DNA from: Hymenolepis diminuta
Lineage: Eukaryota > Platyhelminthes > Cestoda > Cyclophyllidea > Hymenolepididae
Direction of reading: 5' to 3'
NCBI GenBank assembly: GCA_900708905.1
Contig: CAADRB010000036.1
Location: 405,256 to 469,255 of the forward strand
Length of the DNA: 64,000 nt
This document shows positions 49,601 to 61,683 of the stretch, piece after piece (within the stretch, counting starts at the first letter, position 1; every line of letters starts with the position of its first letter). Below the pieces are notes generated by a model. The model searched no databases. It was not told the DNA's origin and saw only the letters and a program-made list of their open reading frames with translations. The position numbers and the translations under genes are program-made.

Positions 49601-52600
49601 TAAATCATGAAATTATTTTTTTAATTTACGAATTAACGATAACTGCACGGATTTCAAGATGAATCACCCCGCAAGCAATTCTAAGATTTCAATTTAAATG
49701 TCGACCGCCTATCAGACGGTCAAAATTGTTATTGTAAATTGTAATAAAATTAAATTCAAAACAGTGTTCCCTTATTTATAAAAGGGAGCAATATCAAATA
49801 TATTTATAAAATGTGCCATATCTAGAAGAGACTGCATTGACAGGTAAAGCAGAATCCTCAATATCAATGATGTTGCTAACTCCGCATGAATATAGTCACC
49901 GTAGAATCTCTGGAGATGTTTAACTAAAGACAAGTTAGAGCAAAATTAAACGCAATGAATTGCGGAAAACGGCAGGCAGGATTCTTATCCTCTCCCTAAA
50001 GCCAGCCGAACGTTTAAAAATATTTTCAGCTTCTGTTAAGTAAATGCATTGACTAAGTGGCGGAATTTTACCTCCCACCCTTTATTCGAAAAAGTTTTAT
50101 CAAAACAGTACTGTACCAAATTTTCCCCTTTCTAAGTGTCGATATTTTATGCTAAATTGAGATTATCAATTATTTAGATGCGTATTTTCAGCTAACCATG
50201 CTTCCATCTTTAGAAATCTGAAAAATAGTCTATTATTGAAACGACCTTTTTGCCTTTAAGGAATCGTTAATCGACTTATTGTAAAATTTAATATTTTCTT
50301 CCGCAAAATTGCTGTTTTCAATAATCACGCAACTATGTTTGTATTTTAAATTTAAAATCCCAGTATTTATTTTGTTTACTATAGATCATATTTCCACAAG
50401 CTGACTGAAAACTTTCAGTTTACTTTAAATAAAAAATGGATGCAGAAAGCAAGGATATTTACATAAACTGAGTTAGGATTTGTGAGAGATCTTTGCCTAT
50501 TCGGAGCTTAGCTTGGAGGGTTCTTTCAGCAACAAAGGTTCGGATTTTTTTGTTATTTAACATTTCACAAACCCATTTGAATTTGTCCGATGGGAGGATA
50601 ATGTAGCTCCGTAAACATTTAGATGATTTGGTTATACAGATTTGAGTCGATTGACTGTTACTGACTTGCTAGCTGTTGGCATCTCCAAAATATATATCGA
50701 AGAAAGATGTTGAAATTTGGTTTTATTTACTTTCCAACTTCCATTTCAATGTTAGCGAGATTAATAAAGCGAAAAGTTAAGGAAAACGCTGAGAATTTGG
50801 AAAATTAGTAAAATTGTTGCATTTGCGCAGTTAAATACTCGAGAAAAAAGTTTACGATAATATCAGATTGGAGATATTTACAAACTAACTTTAAAAAAGA
50901 TAAGGAGAATATCCATATTTCATATTCATATTGCGTATTTTATATTTATATGTTCTGTTAGAAGAAATGATAACTATTTTCTCCCCTCCCAACATTTCTT
51001 ATATGAATAAAAATGTAATTCCCTTCTTTATTTCCCCACCGATAAAAGACACTTGATAATTATACTTACTTGTTTAGGCCGGTACTGATTGAGAGTGAAT
51101 TTCGTGAATACACGCGTGTTTACTATAACGTGCCTTGTGATCTGCCTTGGGTTATTGGCTTCTGTGTTAAGTTGCCATATTATCGAATTTTCTAGATTGT
51201 TGACTCCGCGAGATTACCATCAGGGCTTCTAGTTGGTTACGTTATAACAAAGTGGCAACGCAGGTGAGATAGACTCAATCAAACTTGTGAAAATTGTGGC
51301 CATTGTTCGAAGCATCATGGAACAAATGAATTTATCGGAAACTGATAAGGAACCTGAAGACTACGTTATGAACATTGGTGAGTTCCATTATGAACTCTTT
51401 GTAGGTGAAATATTTACGATATGGTATGCTCGCAATCGAGATGTCTGCGAAAATCGAATGGCAAGGTTACCGGACGAAACGAGGATCGACATACTGCTCT
51501 GGAAGTTCAGCCAAAGTGACCACGATCTCTATCTGGCCTATCTCCCACCACTTTCGGCTAAGGATTTGACATTTGAGGGGACGGTCGAAAAGTGCAAGGT
51601 GTTTGGCGACAACACCTTTCTTTTCGATAGGCGTTTAAAGTGCCTAAATTTGGTCATACGCAAAGTTAAAGATACTTACAAGTATACAGAAATTGTGAAT
51701 CGAATGTGCAATGCATTCTCATATGGGTCGCTAAAGGAAGATCTATTCAGGCGCTTTGTCTTCATTCATGGTCTTCGTTCCGCTTGTCATGAAGGAATTC
51801 GTCTGAAATTACTGTCTCTTTTAGATAAGAATCTGGATCTTATGTTACACCATCTGGTGGATAAATACAACAACTTTCGAAGCCTCATCGCCGACTCTAA
51901 CGCGGTTGGAAGCAATGAAACTCAAGCATGTCTGGAGCGATGAAATGTGAGACAATTTGCAAAGGAAAAACCGCTGCCACTGTATGGTATGTAGCTGATA
52001 GCCATACCAACCTCCTCGGATTGGACTAAATTGACATGTTCAACGTCCCCAATCCGAAAATCCAAAGTTTAACCTGCCCACAACTGCGAATAAAAGAGAT
52101 GATGAAGCGATTCGCAACCGTGTTTGAGGATACCTTGGGAGAGTGCACACAAGCTACCGCCAGATTATTCCTAAAACCAGGAGCAAATTGTGTGTTCCGC
52201 CCGAAAAGACCAGTATCCATTGCAGCTATGAAAATGACCGAGGATGAGTTGGTATGTTTGGAACAGATAGGCTTATTGCAGCCTGTTACATATTCGAAAT
52301 GGATTGTCCCGATTGTAGTGGTACAAAAGGCGAATGGGTCGACACGTATCTGTGCAAATTTTTCTACGGAACTTAACTCATTATTAGAAGATAATCTCCA
52401 TCTACTGCCCGTAATATGTATACTCTTCACGATCTAGAATGATAGAAAGTTCTTCGCGAAAATGGACCTTTCAGATGCCTATCTTCAAGTCGAAATAGAA
52501 CCAGAGAGTCGTGAACTCCTAACGATTAACATTCATCAGGGACTTTTCCAGTACACGAGACTGTCTTTCGGAATCAAGACATTTTCAGCACATTATGAAT

Positions 52601-55600
52601 AATACGATATCGGCTCTAGTGGGTATGGCAGCTTACTTGGATGGCATCATCGTAGAGGAGGAACTTCAGGGCCGTGTCGATAAACTCCTCGAGCATATCG
52701 AAAAATATGGTTTTCACCTTCGGGCTGATAAATGCCAGTTCTTTCTAACCTCTGTTAAATTTCTTGGTTCCATTTTTGATTCAACTGGCCGCCGTCCCAA
52801 TTCCGATGAAACTCGTGTTATTGCCAAGGTGCCCGCCCTGACAGATTTGAGTTCACTTCGTTCTTTTCTTGGGTTAATATCTTATTAAGATTCTTTCTTA
52901 CCTGCTTTGCACGAACATAGAGGTCCCTCAATCAACTTCTGCCCAAGGATACGCTGTGGGAATGGTCACCTGCATGCGAAGAGGCTTTCGAAAAATTAAA
53001 GTCCATGCCAAATTCGGAGCTGCTGCTGACTCACTATGATCCAAGTTTGCCTATTGTCCTCGTAGCTGACGCATCCGGTCACGGAATTGGGGCAGTCATC
53101 TCCCATATTTCTCCAGATGGCTCTGACCACACTTATCTCCTGTACTCTCACACCGGCAGAAAAGAACTACGAATAAATCGAAAAGGAAGCACTGGCCATT
53201 ATATACGCAGTGAAAAAATTCCATAATTATATATATGGCAGACAATTTGCGCTCCTAACGGGCCACAAACCGTTAATGTTAATAGTTGGCTCCAGAAAAT
53301 GAGTTCCAATGCATTCTGCAAATCGTCTTCCACGGTGAGCATTCATGTTAATGGGTCATGACTGCGACATCAAGTATCAGAGAACGGAAGATTTCAGCCA
53401 AGCTGATAGTCCATCTCGCCTCATTGATAATCAGCGTGCGGAAAACGAAGAAACAATGGTTGCGTTCGTGTCGGTCGAAAGAGATGTGCAACACATACTG
53501 GCGGGGTCGATTCGAAATACTCCTGTATCAGCAGAGGAAATACGAAAGGAAACGGAGAAAGATGCAGTCCTATAGCAAGCTTTAAGCTTATCCAATCCAA
53601 ATGGTTTTCATTTCCATCAAAAGGCGATCTACTTGGACTTTACCGTCGGCGAGATTCAGTTATGGTAGTTGACTCTTGTTTAATGTTTATGGACAATGTT
53701 ATTGTTCCTTCTGCCCTTAGAAATAAGGTCCTACGACAATTTTACTCAAGTCATCCTGGAATAAGTTGGATGAAATCTATAGCCAGAGGATATGCTTACT
53801 GGCCGGGCATGGACAAAAACATCGAATATCCCGTGCATCAGTGCGACAAATGCCAGCAAGGGGCAAAGAACGCCATTCGCCGAGATCTCGTACTATGGCT
53901 ACAAATAGAAACCTCTTGAATTAGGTTACATATCGATTTCGCGGGTCCGGTAAGTGGTATTACCTATTTAGTTATTGTTGATTCACATTCTAAATGGCCC
54001 GAAGTAGAACCACTAACCTTGGTGACTAACGGCTCAACAATTGGAACACTGGATCGAATCTTCTCGACACATGGATTGCCAAAGACCTCGGTTTCGGACA
54101 ATGGGACAGAATTTAAGCCAATCGATTTTAAGGAGTTTTTTGAGCTACGATCGATCGAACACATCAAAATCCGTCCGTACCACCCTTAGTTAAATGGACA
54201 GGCAGAAAAATTCGTCGATACGCTAAAGAGAAGCTTATAAAAAGCGAAGAGAGAGGGAACTATGAAAGAGGCATTGCAAAAAGTCTTGCTGGGATACAGA
54301 TCAACCCCGCATTCTGCGTTGGGAGAAAAATCCCCGCCCGAAGTGTTAATGGGTCGAAGGGTGAGAACGGTACACGAAGCGATGCTGCCAAAGAAAAATC
54401 TACAGTTAGAAGAGCGGCTTTACTGTTAACACACCAGTTTACGCTCGTGATTATCGACTGGTTTGTCAGTTGACAGTTAAGATCATCACAAACCAGTATG
54501 TGTACATGATTTACGACGTTGAGATCAATAGGGATACGTGGGTCCGCCACCATAATCAACCCCGACTATGACTGGCAGAGCCTACTTATGGTATGCGTTA
54601 TCTTTCTTTGTGCTCATTACTTGGTATGTTTAATCTTACTCATGTTCTTTCACCTAGATCTCAAGTTATAGATCAGGTTATGGTTCCGTTGCCTACAGCT
54701 CGAACAAGAATGAAACCATCTCGTCTCCAGGTTAATCCGTCTTCGAAGACCTACGGGTGATTTGTCTACGAAGGAAGATGTTAGAAGAAATAATTTTTAT
54801 TTTCCCACGCTCCCAACATTTCTTCTATGAATAAAAATGTAATCCCTTTCTTTATTTCCCCACCGATAAAAGACACTTGATAATTATGCCTATTTGCTTA
54901 AACCGATAATGATTTGAATGGAGTTTCGTGAATACACGTCTATTTACTATAGAGTGCCTTGTGTTCTGCTGTGAGTTATTGACTTCTGTGTTAAGTTGCC
55001 ATATTACCGAGTTTTCTAGATTGTTGGCTCTGCGAGATTATTACTGGGACTTCTATCTTGTTACAAATACATTCATATTCAAACCATAAAATTGCGTACT
55101 TAAAAACAGTAAAATGGGAACATCCATTCTAAAATGTACCAAATTACTCCCATGAAAAGAATAGCGTGTAAATCACGGTAGCTCTGGTCATGCAATCTCA
55201 TATTGAGTTTCGTCTTGTCCAAAGAATCTCCCTAGTTAAACACAAATAGATGAAAACGATCTTGAATTCACTTTGAATATTTAAATGTGTAAATGGTCTA
55301 TAAATCACGCATTTGATAATCGACGCATTCTAACGTTTTATTCACTCAGTAGCTTAGTATATAGTCTGAATTATGTTGACGTTAAAAAGCAGAATAGATA
55401 TAATAGACTACACTTCTACGTTATTATAAATCAGAATATCTTTTAGTCAATAATTATTTAAAATCTGGTAATTGGAATAGAAAGCAAAAATGCATCCCCC
55501 AACATGACCCCTCTTCTTTGAGGTTAGTACAGGCAGCTGAAGCAAAACGAGAACAAGCTATTTGCTTGAAGTTTTAGGTTTTAGAGTTGTCAAGAGCGTA

Positions 55601-58600
55601 TTTTCTCTATCCCAATATATAATTTAAAAGCTATTCACCCTTTGCCCAGTTTATTTAAATTCCGTTTTTATAAAAAAATTAACGGAAAAAAAATTACTTA
55701 TGCTCGCCAAATTTTTCAAAATGATCTTCAAACAATTTCATTTCCAATGCCCATGGCGTTTGCCGAATTAATATCTGTATTTCAAATTAACTGATTGAAG
55801 CGACAATAAAATTTAAGACCTTATTGCATATAATCCCTTGATCTTGGACATTATTAACCAAAATATCAAACAATTTGAAGTGGATCTTCAAAAGGTATAA
55901 AGCTTTAAACAAACCGGCAACATTACAAACGACTTATATATACAAATAGTGAGCTGATATTAACCATGATATTGTAAGCAGGCTGCTATTTTGAGCTGTA
56001 TAATGTAAACTACGCACCTGTGTTAAAATGTACGATTTTACTCTAAAATTCATTTGAAGGAAAGAGACTGTGGCATTCATCTTGAGTGGAGGAATAACAT
56101 CCCCAGAGATTCCTCGATGATAAACTCACATTCTGTCAACTAACCAGTTTGATAATCATTTTAATCACTGAATACAGATCAACACACTTTCGGATATAGT
56201 TAAAACTTTAGTGAAGACATATTTGAAAAAATGAAAGAATTAGAAGCTGAATTTATTGAGACAACTATCTCCAAAGAGAAGATTCTGCGCTTTGAGGAAG
56301 ATACTTTGTGACCACTTATACCTCAGTCTCAAAATAAGATGCTTTTTAATGGAGTTAAGAAAATGAATGAAATTAAAGGATAAGAGGGGAAAGTTTGGAT
56401 CCCTCAAGAAAAAAATTCTCTTGGCGTACCAAGAAGAAATGAGCTTTGGTGTCCCAAAAATTTGAAAATTGGTTATTGAGTTATTAGTCAGTAGAACAGT
56501 TTAAACATAATTGAAAGGAGGCAGGAGAGTGGGGCATGCGACTTTTTCTCAAATCAATCTTAAGTTCATGTTCTGTTTTTTCTCTTTAAAATGGATTCCC
56601 TCGTTCAAGGAAGGGACGAGGTTACCTTAAAACTAATTAACAAGATTCGTTCAACATACTTGTAAGGGATTCTTACCATTAAAAAATTAAACTTAGAGAT
56701 GCAGATTTTATTTGTCGATTGTATATTATGAACAAGCATGCTTGTGTACACCGATGAGGCAGCGTTTGACGTGTTCGATCGAGTTAGATGTCCATCAGTG
56801 TGCATCCAGAGGTGTGGGTTAATTAATTCGGCCAGTAACAGCGTTTAATTTTCTCCGTGAAAAAGATTTAACTTCATAGGTTAAAAAATGATAAATGTTA
56901 CTAAAATTGTCCAAAATAGCGCACGTACACGTTGGCTCCGAGCTAACAGTTATCAAGTAACAGCAGACAACTACAATCCCAGAGATCCAGAAGACAGAGT
57001 CGAGAGTAAAGTAGATTTTATTGAACACCAACAAATAAGAATCAAGTTCGTTAAAGAAAGTGAGAGAGCGAAAACACTAACGGAAAACGGGATAAAGAAA
57101 AAGGTAAAGGAACATGGGGAGAGCTCGAGAATCGAAAATCTGCACCACCAATCTTGTAATCGACGTGCTTTGGATTTTAGGGGCAAATGAATGTCGCTCG
57201 AGAAATATTCAGAGACAATCTTTCATGTGTATTTCAAGTTAATATTTAATGATGAAAATTTCAAACACCAAAAGTGAACGATTCATCATTAAAAAATGGA
57301 TTTCTGCCAAGTTTCTCATAACCTGTCAATACATTAACCCTCTGAGGCTTAAATAACCGAATGAACTGGATGAACTGATAAAATCGTAAATAAGGAAATT
57401 AAACGGTTGTATGATATTTTTAAATGACAGATTAATAGTATAGATAAATTAAATTTGTTTAACGTCACTCTGGTGAATATTAGAGTTTATAAGAAACAGG
57501 CAAATTAAAAACGGGGGGGGGGGAGAGCAAAGAAACAAACGAAAAATTGGACGTTTTAATATTTAAAAGTGGGAAAAAAAGACCAAAATCAGAATTTTAT
57601 TTTAAGGATGACTAAAAATGGTTTAACCAAAATATAGATTAAACAGATACAGACCTAAGGAATGACTTTTAAATAATTACCACCAAAATAACAAGAATAA
57701 AATAAATTTTCCCGTCAGTATAATTAAACGCTGAATATGAGTTTACAAAGCAAAATGAACTAAAGACAACGGTAAAAGTAAGATTTATGACAAATGATTT
57801 AATTATCTGATAAATCCTCTGGGTCTGCCCTGACACCAGAATGAGCAATATGACGTTATCAAATAAAATAATAGTGTATGGCTAGATAAGCATCGTTTTA
57901 TTAGCTGGATTATGTCTTACTTTGCTCAGAACCAGAGAGAAAAACCTATTTTCTATTTGTCACTAAACCAGAGATAGTGAGCGTAATTAGTTCCTTTAAT
58001 TTCTCAAGCTTAATGTTTCGCAATCGCAATGATGAATAGTTATCCATTCCATTAGAGGGAAGGAGTTCAACGTCAATAACTGACAATATCATTTCTCAAA
58101 CATTGATAAATAAACGACTCATTTAATGGATTCATTATACAAGATGGACTATTAGTTTTCAACTTGAATTAATTCCAGTCAGTTCTGTTTTGTTTAAATT
58201 TCTCTGTTAGTAAGAAGATTCCAATAAAACAAAGTTGCCTGACCAATCATGCAATTAAATCACCTGGTCTTAGAGGAGACTGTAGATTTTGGTAGAAATA
58301 ATTATTCAAATGTCTTTTAAGGCCTGATTGCCATATTGTTAACAGAGTTATCTTGGTTACCAGAGTATAAAAGAGGTATTTAGAGCATATTGTGAAGCTA
58401 CATTTAGGACATTGTGCACATGGTCAAAAGGAGATAAAAGGGTGTATCAAATAGAGAAATTTCCGTAAGCCAAACTCAATCAGTACGTATAGCAGAACAA
58501 AATAGATGAAAACATTTTCAAAAGTAGGGATTTGGACAAACTGATTAAATTATAAGCTCTCCGAATATGTCTCAATACCAGAGTAAACAGGACGGCAATG

Positions 58601-61600
58601 TCAAATAAACAAAACAGGTTATAGTCAAAGAAACATCTTTTAATCACCTCAGTGAAAAATATACGTTAGCGTTAGTGCTATGTAAACAAAATTTCAACCA
58701 TTCTGGCTAAAGAAAACAATTATAAGTTTCAAAATCTGGGATTATTAAAGCGGTGTTTGGGTAATTAAAATAAATGTACTTACGGCAACAGTTCCTCTCG
58801 ATAGGACAAAAATATAATTTGTGAAGAGAAAGAATTGTCACTATGACAAAAGCAAAACAGATAACTGCGTTCATGACGAAAGTGTACCGCCGCCTGTTTG
58901 ACCGCATTATACAGTAAGGTTTATAGTATTGCTTTGATAGTCAAATGTAGTTACCGAATTGCATAAACAATGAAAATTTGAAGAGGTGACCATGCATATA
59001 AACAATATTAATTGGAGAAAGATTTGCAAATGCATTTTCTCTGAAGTGTTAGAAACTTAAACTAAGCTCAGAGGGCTTTATTCTCATATAATAGATCGCC
59101 GATTATTGGATTTTCACGCTCGTATATGGATATAGGTATTCTCACCGCTGCTGACCGTTATTGACTGAGCAGACAACTAACCATTTCCCATTGTATGCCA
59201 ATTTAGTTTCTTAACAGAAGATCCATAGATTTTGCCACAGGTCTTTTCCTTTATTCTCTCTGAGTCTGAGTGTAATCACTGACTTAAATTATTCTTTTAA
59301 ATGCACAATCCGCTATTGCGGTTGGATTTTGAAATTAATGATAATGAAAGCAGACGAAAAGTTTCGATTCAGGATAACAGCCTAAATAGCTGAACATGTC
59401 AATGGACATTTAACCTATTTTACTTGAGAAATCATAAATATGGGAGCGAAAGTCAAATGAAAAAACTAGAAAGGGCCACTGAATTAAAATGGAGCAACAT
59501 ATAAGGACCCTGAGACAGAGAAGCAGCCAAGTCTATTAATGGAAATGTAGTCAGCATAACCTGATTAAGAAGGAAGATGCCTGATGATGTTCATATGATT
59601 AACTTTCATTCTACGTCTCTCTTGTTGACCATAATTAACCAGCTGGTAATCTAAATTACTGAGTGTGTACCGAGGAGCATCCATCTCATGACCTTTAACT
59701 TTTTAGGTACACAGGCTGACCAATATGCTATGGGTGCCCAACTGAGGAAAATATCTTTCGCTATTTACCTTAGTCAGAAAAAAAGGAATTTAGAGAATTT
59801 TCAAAGCAAAAAACCTACCTTTCTAACCCTCCTTAGCTTAATAACATTACAAAAATGTGTTTGTAATTTCTGTCCGTTAAGTTCTCTTTCATAATTTACC
59901 ACCGACTCTTGTTCTTTTTAAGTTCGTATTTGCCGATATTATTCTATCTAAATTTTGTGAATAATAGAAAAAGACTCCAGTTATTAGAAAAAGGAAAGGA
60001 GATGAGTCAAGGTTTTAGATTAAAAAGGAACAATTTTTATCATCGATAAATTTTTTCTCAAAAACACTGAAACTTCTGCCATGGACATAGTATTCAAACG
60101 TATTTTATCCTCTTGATAGCTGAAAAGTTAGCAAAGGCGGAATGACTTAGGTAGCTAAAGTGATATAGGTGAGTAGCATTTAAATGTAAATGGTCACTGA
60201 GCAGAAAGTTTAGACTCCAAAAAGAACAATATTCTAGTATCTGAAATGTCAATCACATGTCCCATAAACTTGCGTCATATTGGTACACGCTCTTCAATGG
60301 CGGAATATGTTTGTACCTTGCAAAAAATGAAATAAAATTTGTAGGTAAATGAAATTCATTGCTGAGAAAAATTTTAGCAGAGAATTGTATCATTGTTGAA
60401 TTATCCTGATCAAAAAACTCCTCAATTCAAGTACCCGAGCATGAGAGCAAATATACTAATAGAAATTATTATAAAACTCACGACGATATGCAACTACTAA
60501 TAATTAGAAAGCATTTCGAGCGTGAAAAACAGTAAAAATAAGAAGTAATCGTATGGGAAATTAGGTCTAGAAAAAAATAGAGGTAGAAGTTTATCGGATT
60601 GTTCGATATTTAACGGCGTCGCAACCAAATGCTAAAAAATACATTCGACAGGATTTGAAACCGTGATTTTTAGGTTCAGAGCTTAATGATAAGATGATAA
60701 AATTCGTCAGTTGGTCATGCGATCTCCTATAATAACAAATAGTAGCTCAAACATCTTAATTCATCAGAGCCCACCAGTGGCCCCACAAAGTTCATTTTTA
60801 ACTTTATAAAAAGTTGTCTATAAAAACGTAATAAAAATAAAGAAATCAAAACTTTATTAACATACACCGGAGTTAGATTTGAATTTGTATCATTGACCAT
60901 AACTTGAATACCAAACGAGTGAGCATAATCCTTGAGCTCTCTGTCAAGTGTTAAAATTGAAGAGTCAATTTGAAGAACAACCGGTTTGATGTTGCAGAAC
61001 TTCGTTAGTCGGTCAATTTGATCTCGACTGAAATTTGACAAACCCAAGGATCTCACCCGACCAGCATCGACTAACTGTTCCATTTGCTATAAAATAAGTA
61101 GATAATAAAAATACTTCCAAAGACACATAAATATTTTTAAATCTTGAATGAAACAATACAAAAACTATGACATACTCGCCAAGACTTTTCAATCACCTTC
61201 GGCTGAACCCTTTGATTTTCAATAGTCTAAAATATTAATCGAAATTAAAAAAAACAAACCTTATAAGGAAATGGATCATGAAGAAGGAGCAAGTCCAAAA
61301 AAGTAAGTCTAAACTTCAAAAGAATTAGATCTAATTCATCGGTAATATTTTTCTGATCCCGTTGAGAAATAACCACCTATACCTAAAAGATTATTTATTC
61401 TAATGTATTTGCCTTTGATGAAAGGAAGAACTCCGACTTCTTCAAAGACGTGGAATCAACTTTCATTTGAAGAACCGAGCCAACATTCTCAATGTTTCTG
61501 TCATCCGCATTGCAATGCAGAAATCGGTAACCGGAGTCTATTACACATAGTAGAGCCTTATCCACCTCAGTAACCTAAAAAATTAAGAGATCATTTATAT

Positions 61601-61683
61601 ATGAATACCTTATTGGCGTCAAATCCAATAACAGGCATCCGAAAGCCATTATTCAATGGAGCAAATTTGTGTACAATAGGCAT
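46552..61683 (-). CDS. Aldo-keto-reductase-like protein, probable pseudoenzyme (7 exons)
   Basis: Aldo-keto reductases (AKR) reduce carbonyls with NADPH on a TIM barrel. Exons from 5' to 3': 61609-61683, 61413-61574, 61260-61376, 61176-61226, 60866-61086, 48932-49085, 46552-46638; all phases agree and give 288 residues (family about 310-325). Seen: [14 protein letters not shown] (strand 1), [67 protein letters not shown]. By alignment to the family, catalytic Asp is His45 and catalytic Tyr is Asp50, while Lys79 and His112 remain. The stacking Tyr of AYSPL is Asn200, and the coenzyme-phosphate Lys of PKS is Asn248. Reductase activity is therefore unlikely. The C-terminus is short (ends QCYQK, stop TAA) and lacks the usual substrate-loop tail. 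Confidence 0.85.
46639..48931 (-). other. AKR-like gene intron 6 (2.3 kb)
   Basis: A GT-AG intron, AT-rich, with no element or nested gene recognised. Frames at 46546-46785 (plus) and 47937-48128 (minus) are chance frames. Confidence 0.75.
48932..49085 (-). CDS. AKR-like exon 6
   Basis: 154 nt completing the split Val209 codon and encoding [20 protein letters not shown] and onward to RTSMN. It aligns with the AKR segment from 'LLEDPVIKEIA' through 'TPARIKEN'. Acceptor TTTCAG, donor GTAAGT. The lysine of the coenzyme motif is Asn248, while Ser249 and Arg254 are kept. Confidence 0.85.
50956..51249 (+). repeat. 5' LTR of provirus
   Basis: 294 bp from TGTTAGAAGA to GTTATAACA, with TGTTA/TAACA inverted ends. 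Contains ATGAATAAAAATG, which may supply the poly(A) signal. Confidence 0.92.
51317..51943 (+). pseudogene. Retroelement gag
   Basis: An open frame of 208 codons from the ATG at 51317. The frame is also open upstream to 51287, but only with a GTG. It contains a retrotransposon capsid-like segment ([31 protein letters not shown]). It ends before any CCHC zinc knuckle, which appears to be deleted together with most of the protease. Confidence 0.75.
51955..52034 (+). pseudogene. Retroelement protease remnant
   Basis: Only the C-terminal part is left ([14 protein letters not shown], then a stop and IDMF). This corresponds to the end of gypsy-type aspartic proteases, usually 'NLLGLDWI'. The catalytic DTG region is missing. 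Confidence 0.6.
52036..52890 (+). pseudogene. Retroelement reverse transcriptase
   Basis: The segment 52036-52435 ([10 protein letters not shown]... [19 protein letters not shown]) covers the RT fingers. A TAG at 52435 and a frameshift near 52590 interrupt it. [12 protein letters not shown] carries the first catalytic Asp, and SFGIK follows. The active-site box reads YLDG where the family has YLDD. The thumb ([11 protein letters not shown]) ends at a stop near 52886. Confidence 0.88.
53005..53275 (+). pseudogene. Retroelement RNase H
   Basis: [19 protein letters not shown] contains the DAS motif of gypsy RNase H. A frameshift follows near 53190, after which [18 protein letters not shown] and LLTGHKPL continue in another frame (family usually TDHKPL). 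Confidence 0.8.
53662..54425 (+). pseudogene. Retroelement integrase
   Basis: The HHCC zinc region ([20 protein letters not shown] ... CDKCQ) is followed by the core. Asp in HIDFAG, Asp in SDNGTEF and Glu in GQAEKF form the DDE set and are all kept, but stops at 53917, 54187 and 54238 break the frame. The region downstream to 54570 continues as a degraded C-terminal tail. Confidence 0.88.
54779..55065 (+). repeat. 3' LTR of provirus
   Basis: 287 bp from TGTTAGAAGA to CTTGTTACA, colinear with the 5' LTR over its whole length. Confidence 0.92.
55066..60865. other. Rest of AKR-like intron 5, no gene seen
   Basis: The sequence is AT-rich without recognised coding content. A minus/plus pair of overlapping frames at 56888-57190 has highly charged residues but no domain. 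A G11 run lies at 57513-57523. Confidence 0.5.
60866..61086 (-). CDS. AKR-like exon 5
   Basis: 221 nt encoding [20 protein letters not shown] and onward to [10 protein letters not shown]. It contains the intact second AKR signature and Gln174 of the coenzyme amide pocket. The GTATGT donor leaves phase 2 and matches exon 6. The frame stays open into the intron to a TAA/TAG-type stop at 60727, so unspliced transcripts would add about 46 residues. Confidence 0.87.
61176..61226 (-). CDS. AKR-like exon 4
   Basis: 17 codons ([17 protein letters not shown]), phase 0 at both ends, acceptor TTTTAG, donor GTATGT. It aligns with the helix before 'MEKLVDEG' of the family. Confidence 0.8.
61260..61376 (-). 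CDS. AKR-like exon 3
   Basis: 39 codons from [10 protein letters not shown] to HDPFPYK, phase 0. Contains LDLLLLHDP with the retained catalytic His112 (family LDLYLIHWP). Acceptor GTATAG, donor GTTTGT. Confidence 0.82.
61413..61574 (-). CDS. AKR-like exon 2
   Basis: 54 codons from [10 protein letters not shown] to FFLSSK, phase 0. Carries the altered first AKR signature ([13 protein letters not shown] in place of GYRHIDCA...Y.NE) and Lys79. The donor is GC (AAG|GCAAAT), giving a GC-AG intron of 36 bp. Confidence 0.82.
61609..61683 (-). CDS. AKR-like exon 1
   Basis: 25 codons from ATG (61683-61681): [20 protein letters not shown] then FDANK. The in-frame sequence upstream has no other ATG nearby. 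Donor GTATTC. The intron to exon 2 is 34 bp. Confidence 0.82.

Larger units (their letters stand above)
50956..55065 (+). mobile_element. Ty3/gypsy LTR retrotransposon, degenerate provirus
   Basis: Two LTRs (50956-51249 and 54779-55065) flank gag, a protease remnant, reverse transcriptase, RNase H and integrase in Ty3/gypsy order. The LTRs differ at roughly one base in eight by eye, so the insertion is old. A candidate primer site (TGGCAACGCAGGTGAGAT) starts 3 bases after the left LTR, and a purine tract (AAGGAAGA) precedes the right LTR. Every coding segment carries stops or frame breaks. No target-site duplication was found at the outer ends. Confidence 0.93.
49086..60865 (-). other. AKR-like gene intron 5 (11.8 kb) with nested provirus
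   Basis: The donor is GTATGT immediately after 60866 and the acceptor TTTCAG is before 49085. The intron holds a Ty3/gypsy provirus (50956-55065) in the opposite orientation to the gene. The remaining sequence (49086-50955 and 55066-60865) is AT-rich without recognised coding content, apart from an 11-base G run at 57513-57523. Confidence 0.8.

Noticed and set aside
52026..52430. Minus-strand frame of 134 codons
   Set aside because: It is antisense to the provirus reverse transcriptase.
50956..55065. Target-site duplication of the provirus
   Set aside because: The five bases outside each LTR (TGTTC and AATAC) do not match; none is claimed.
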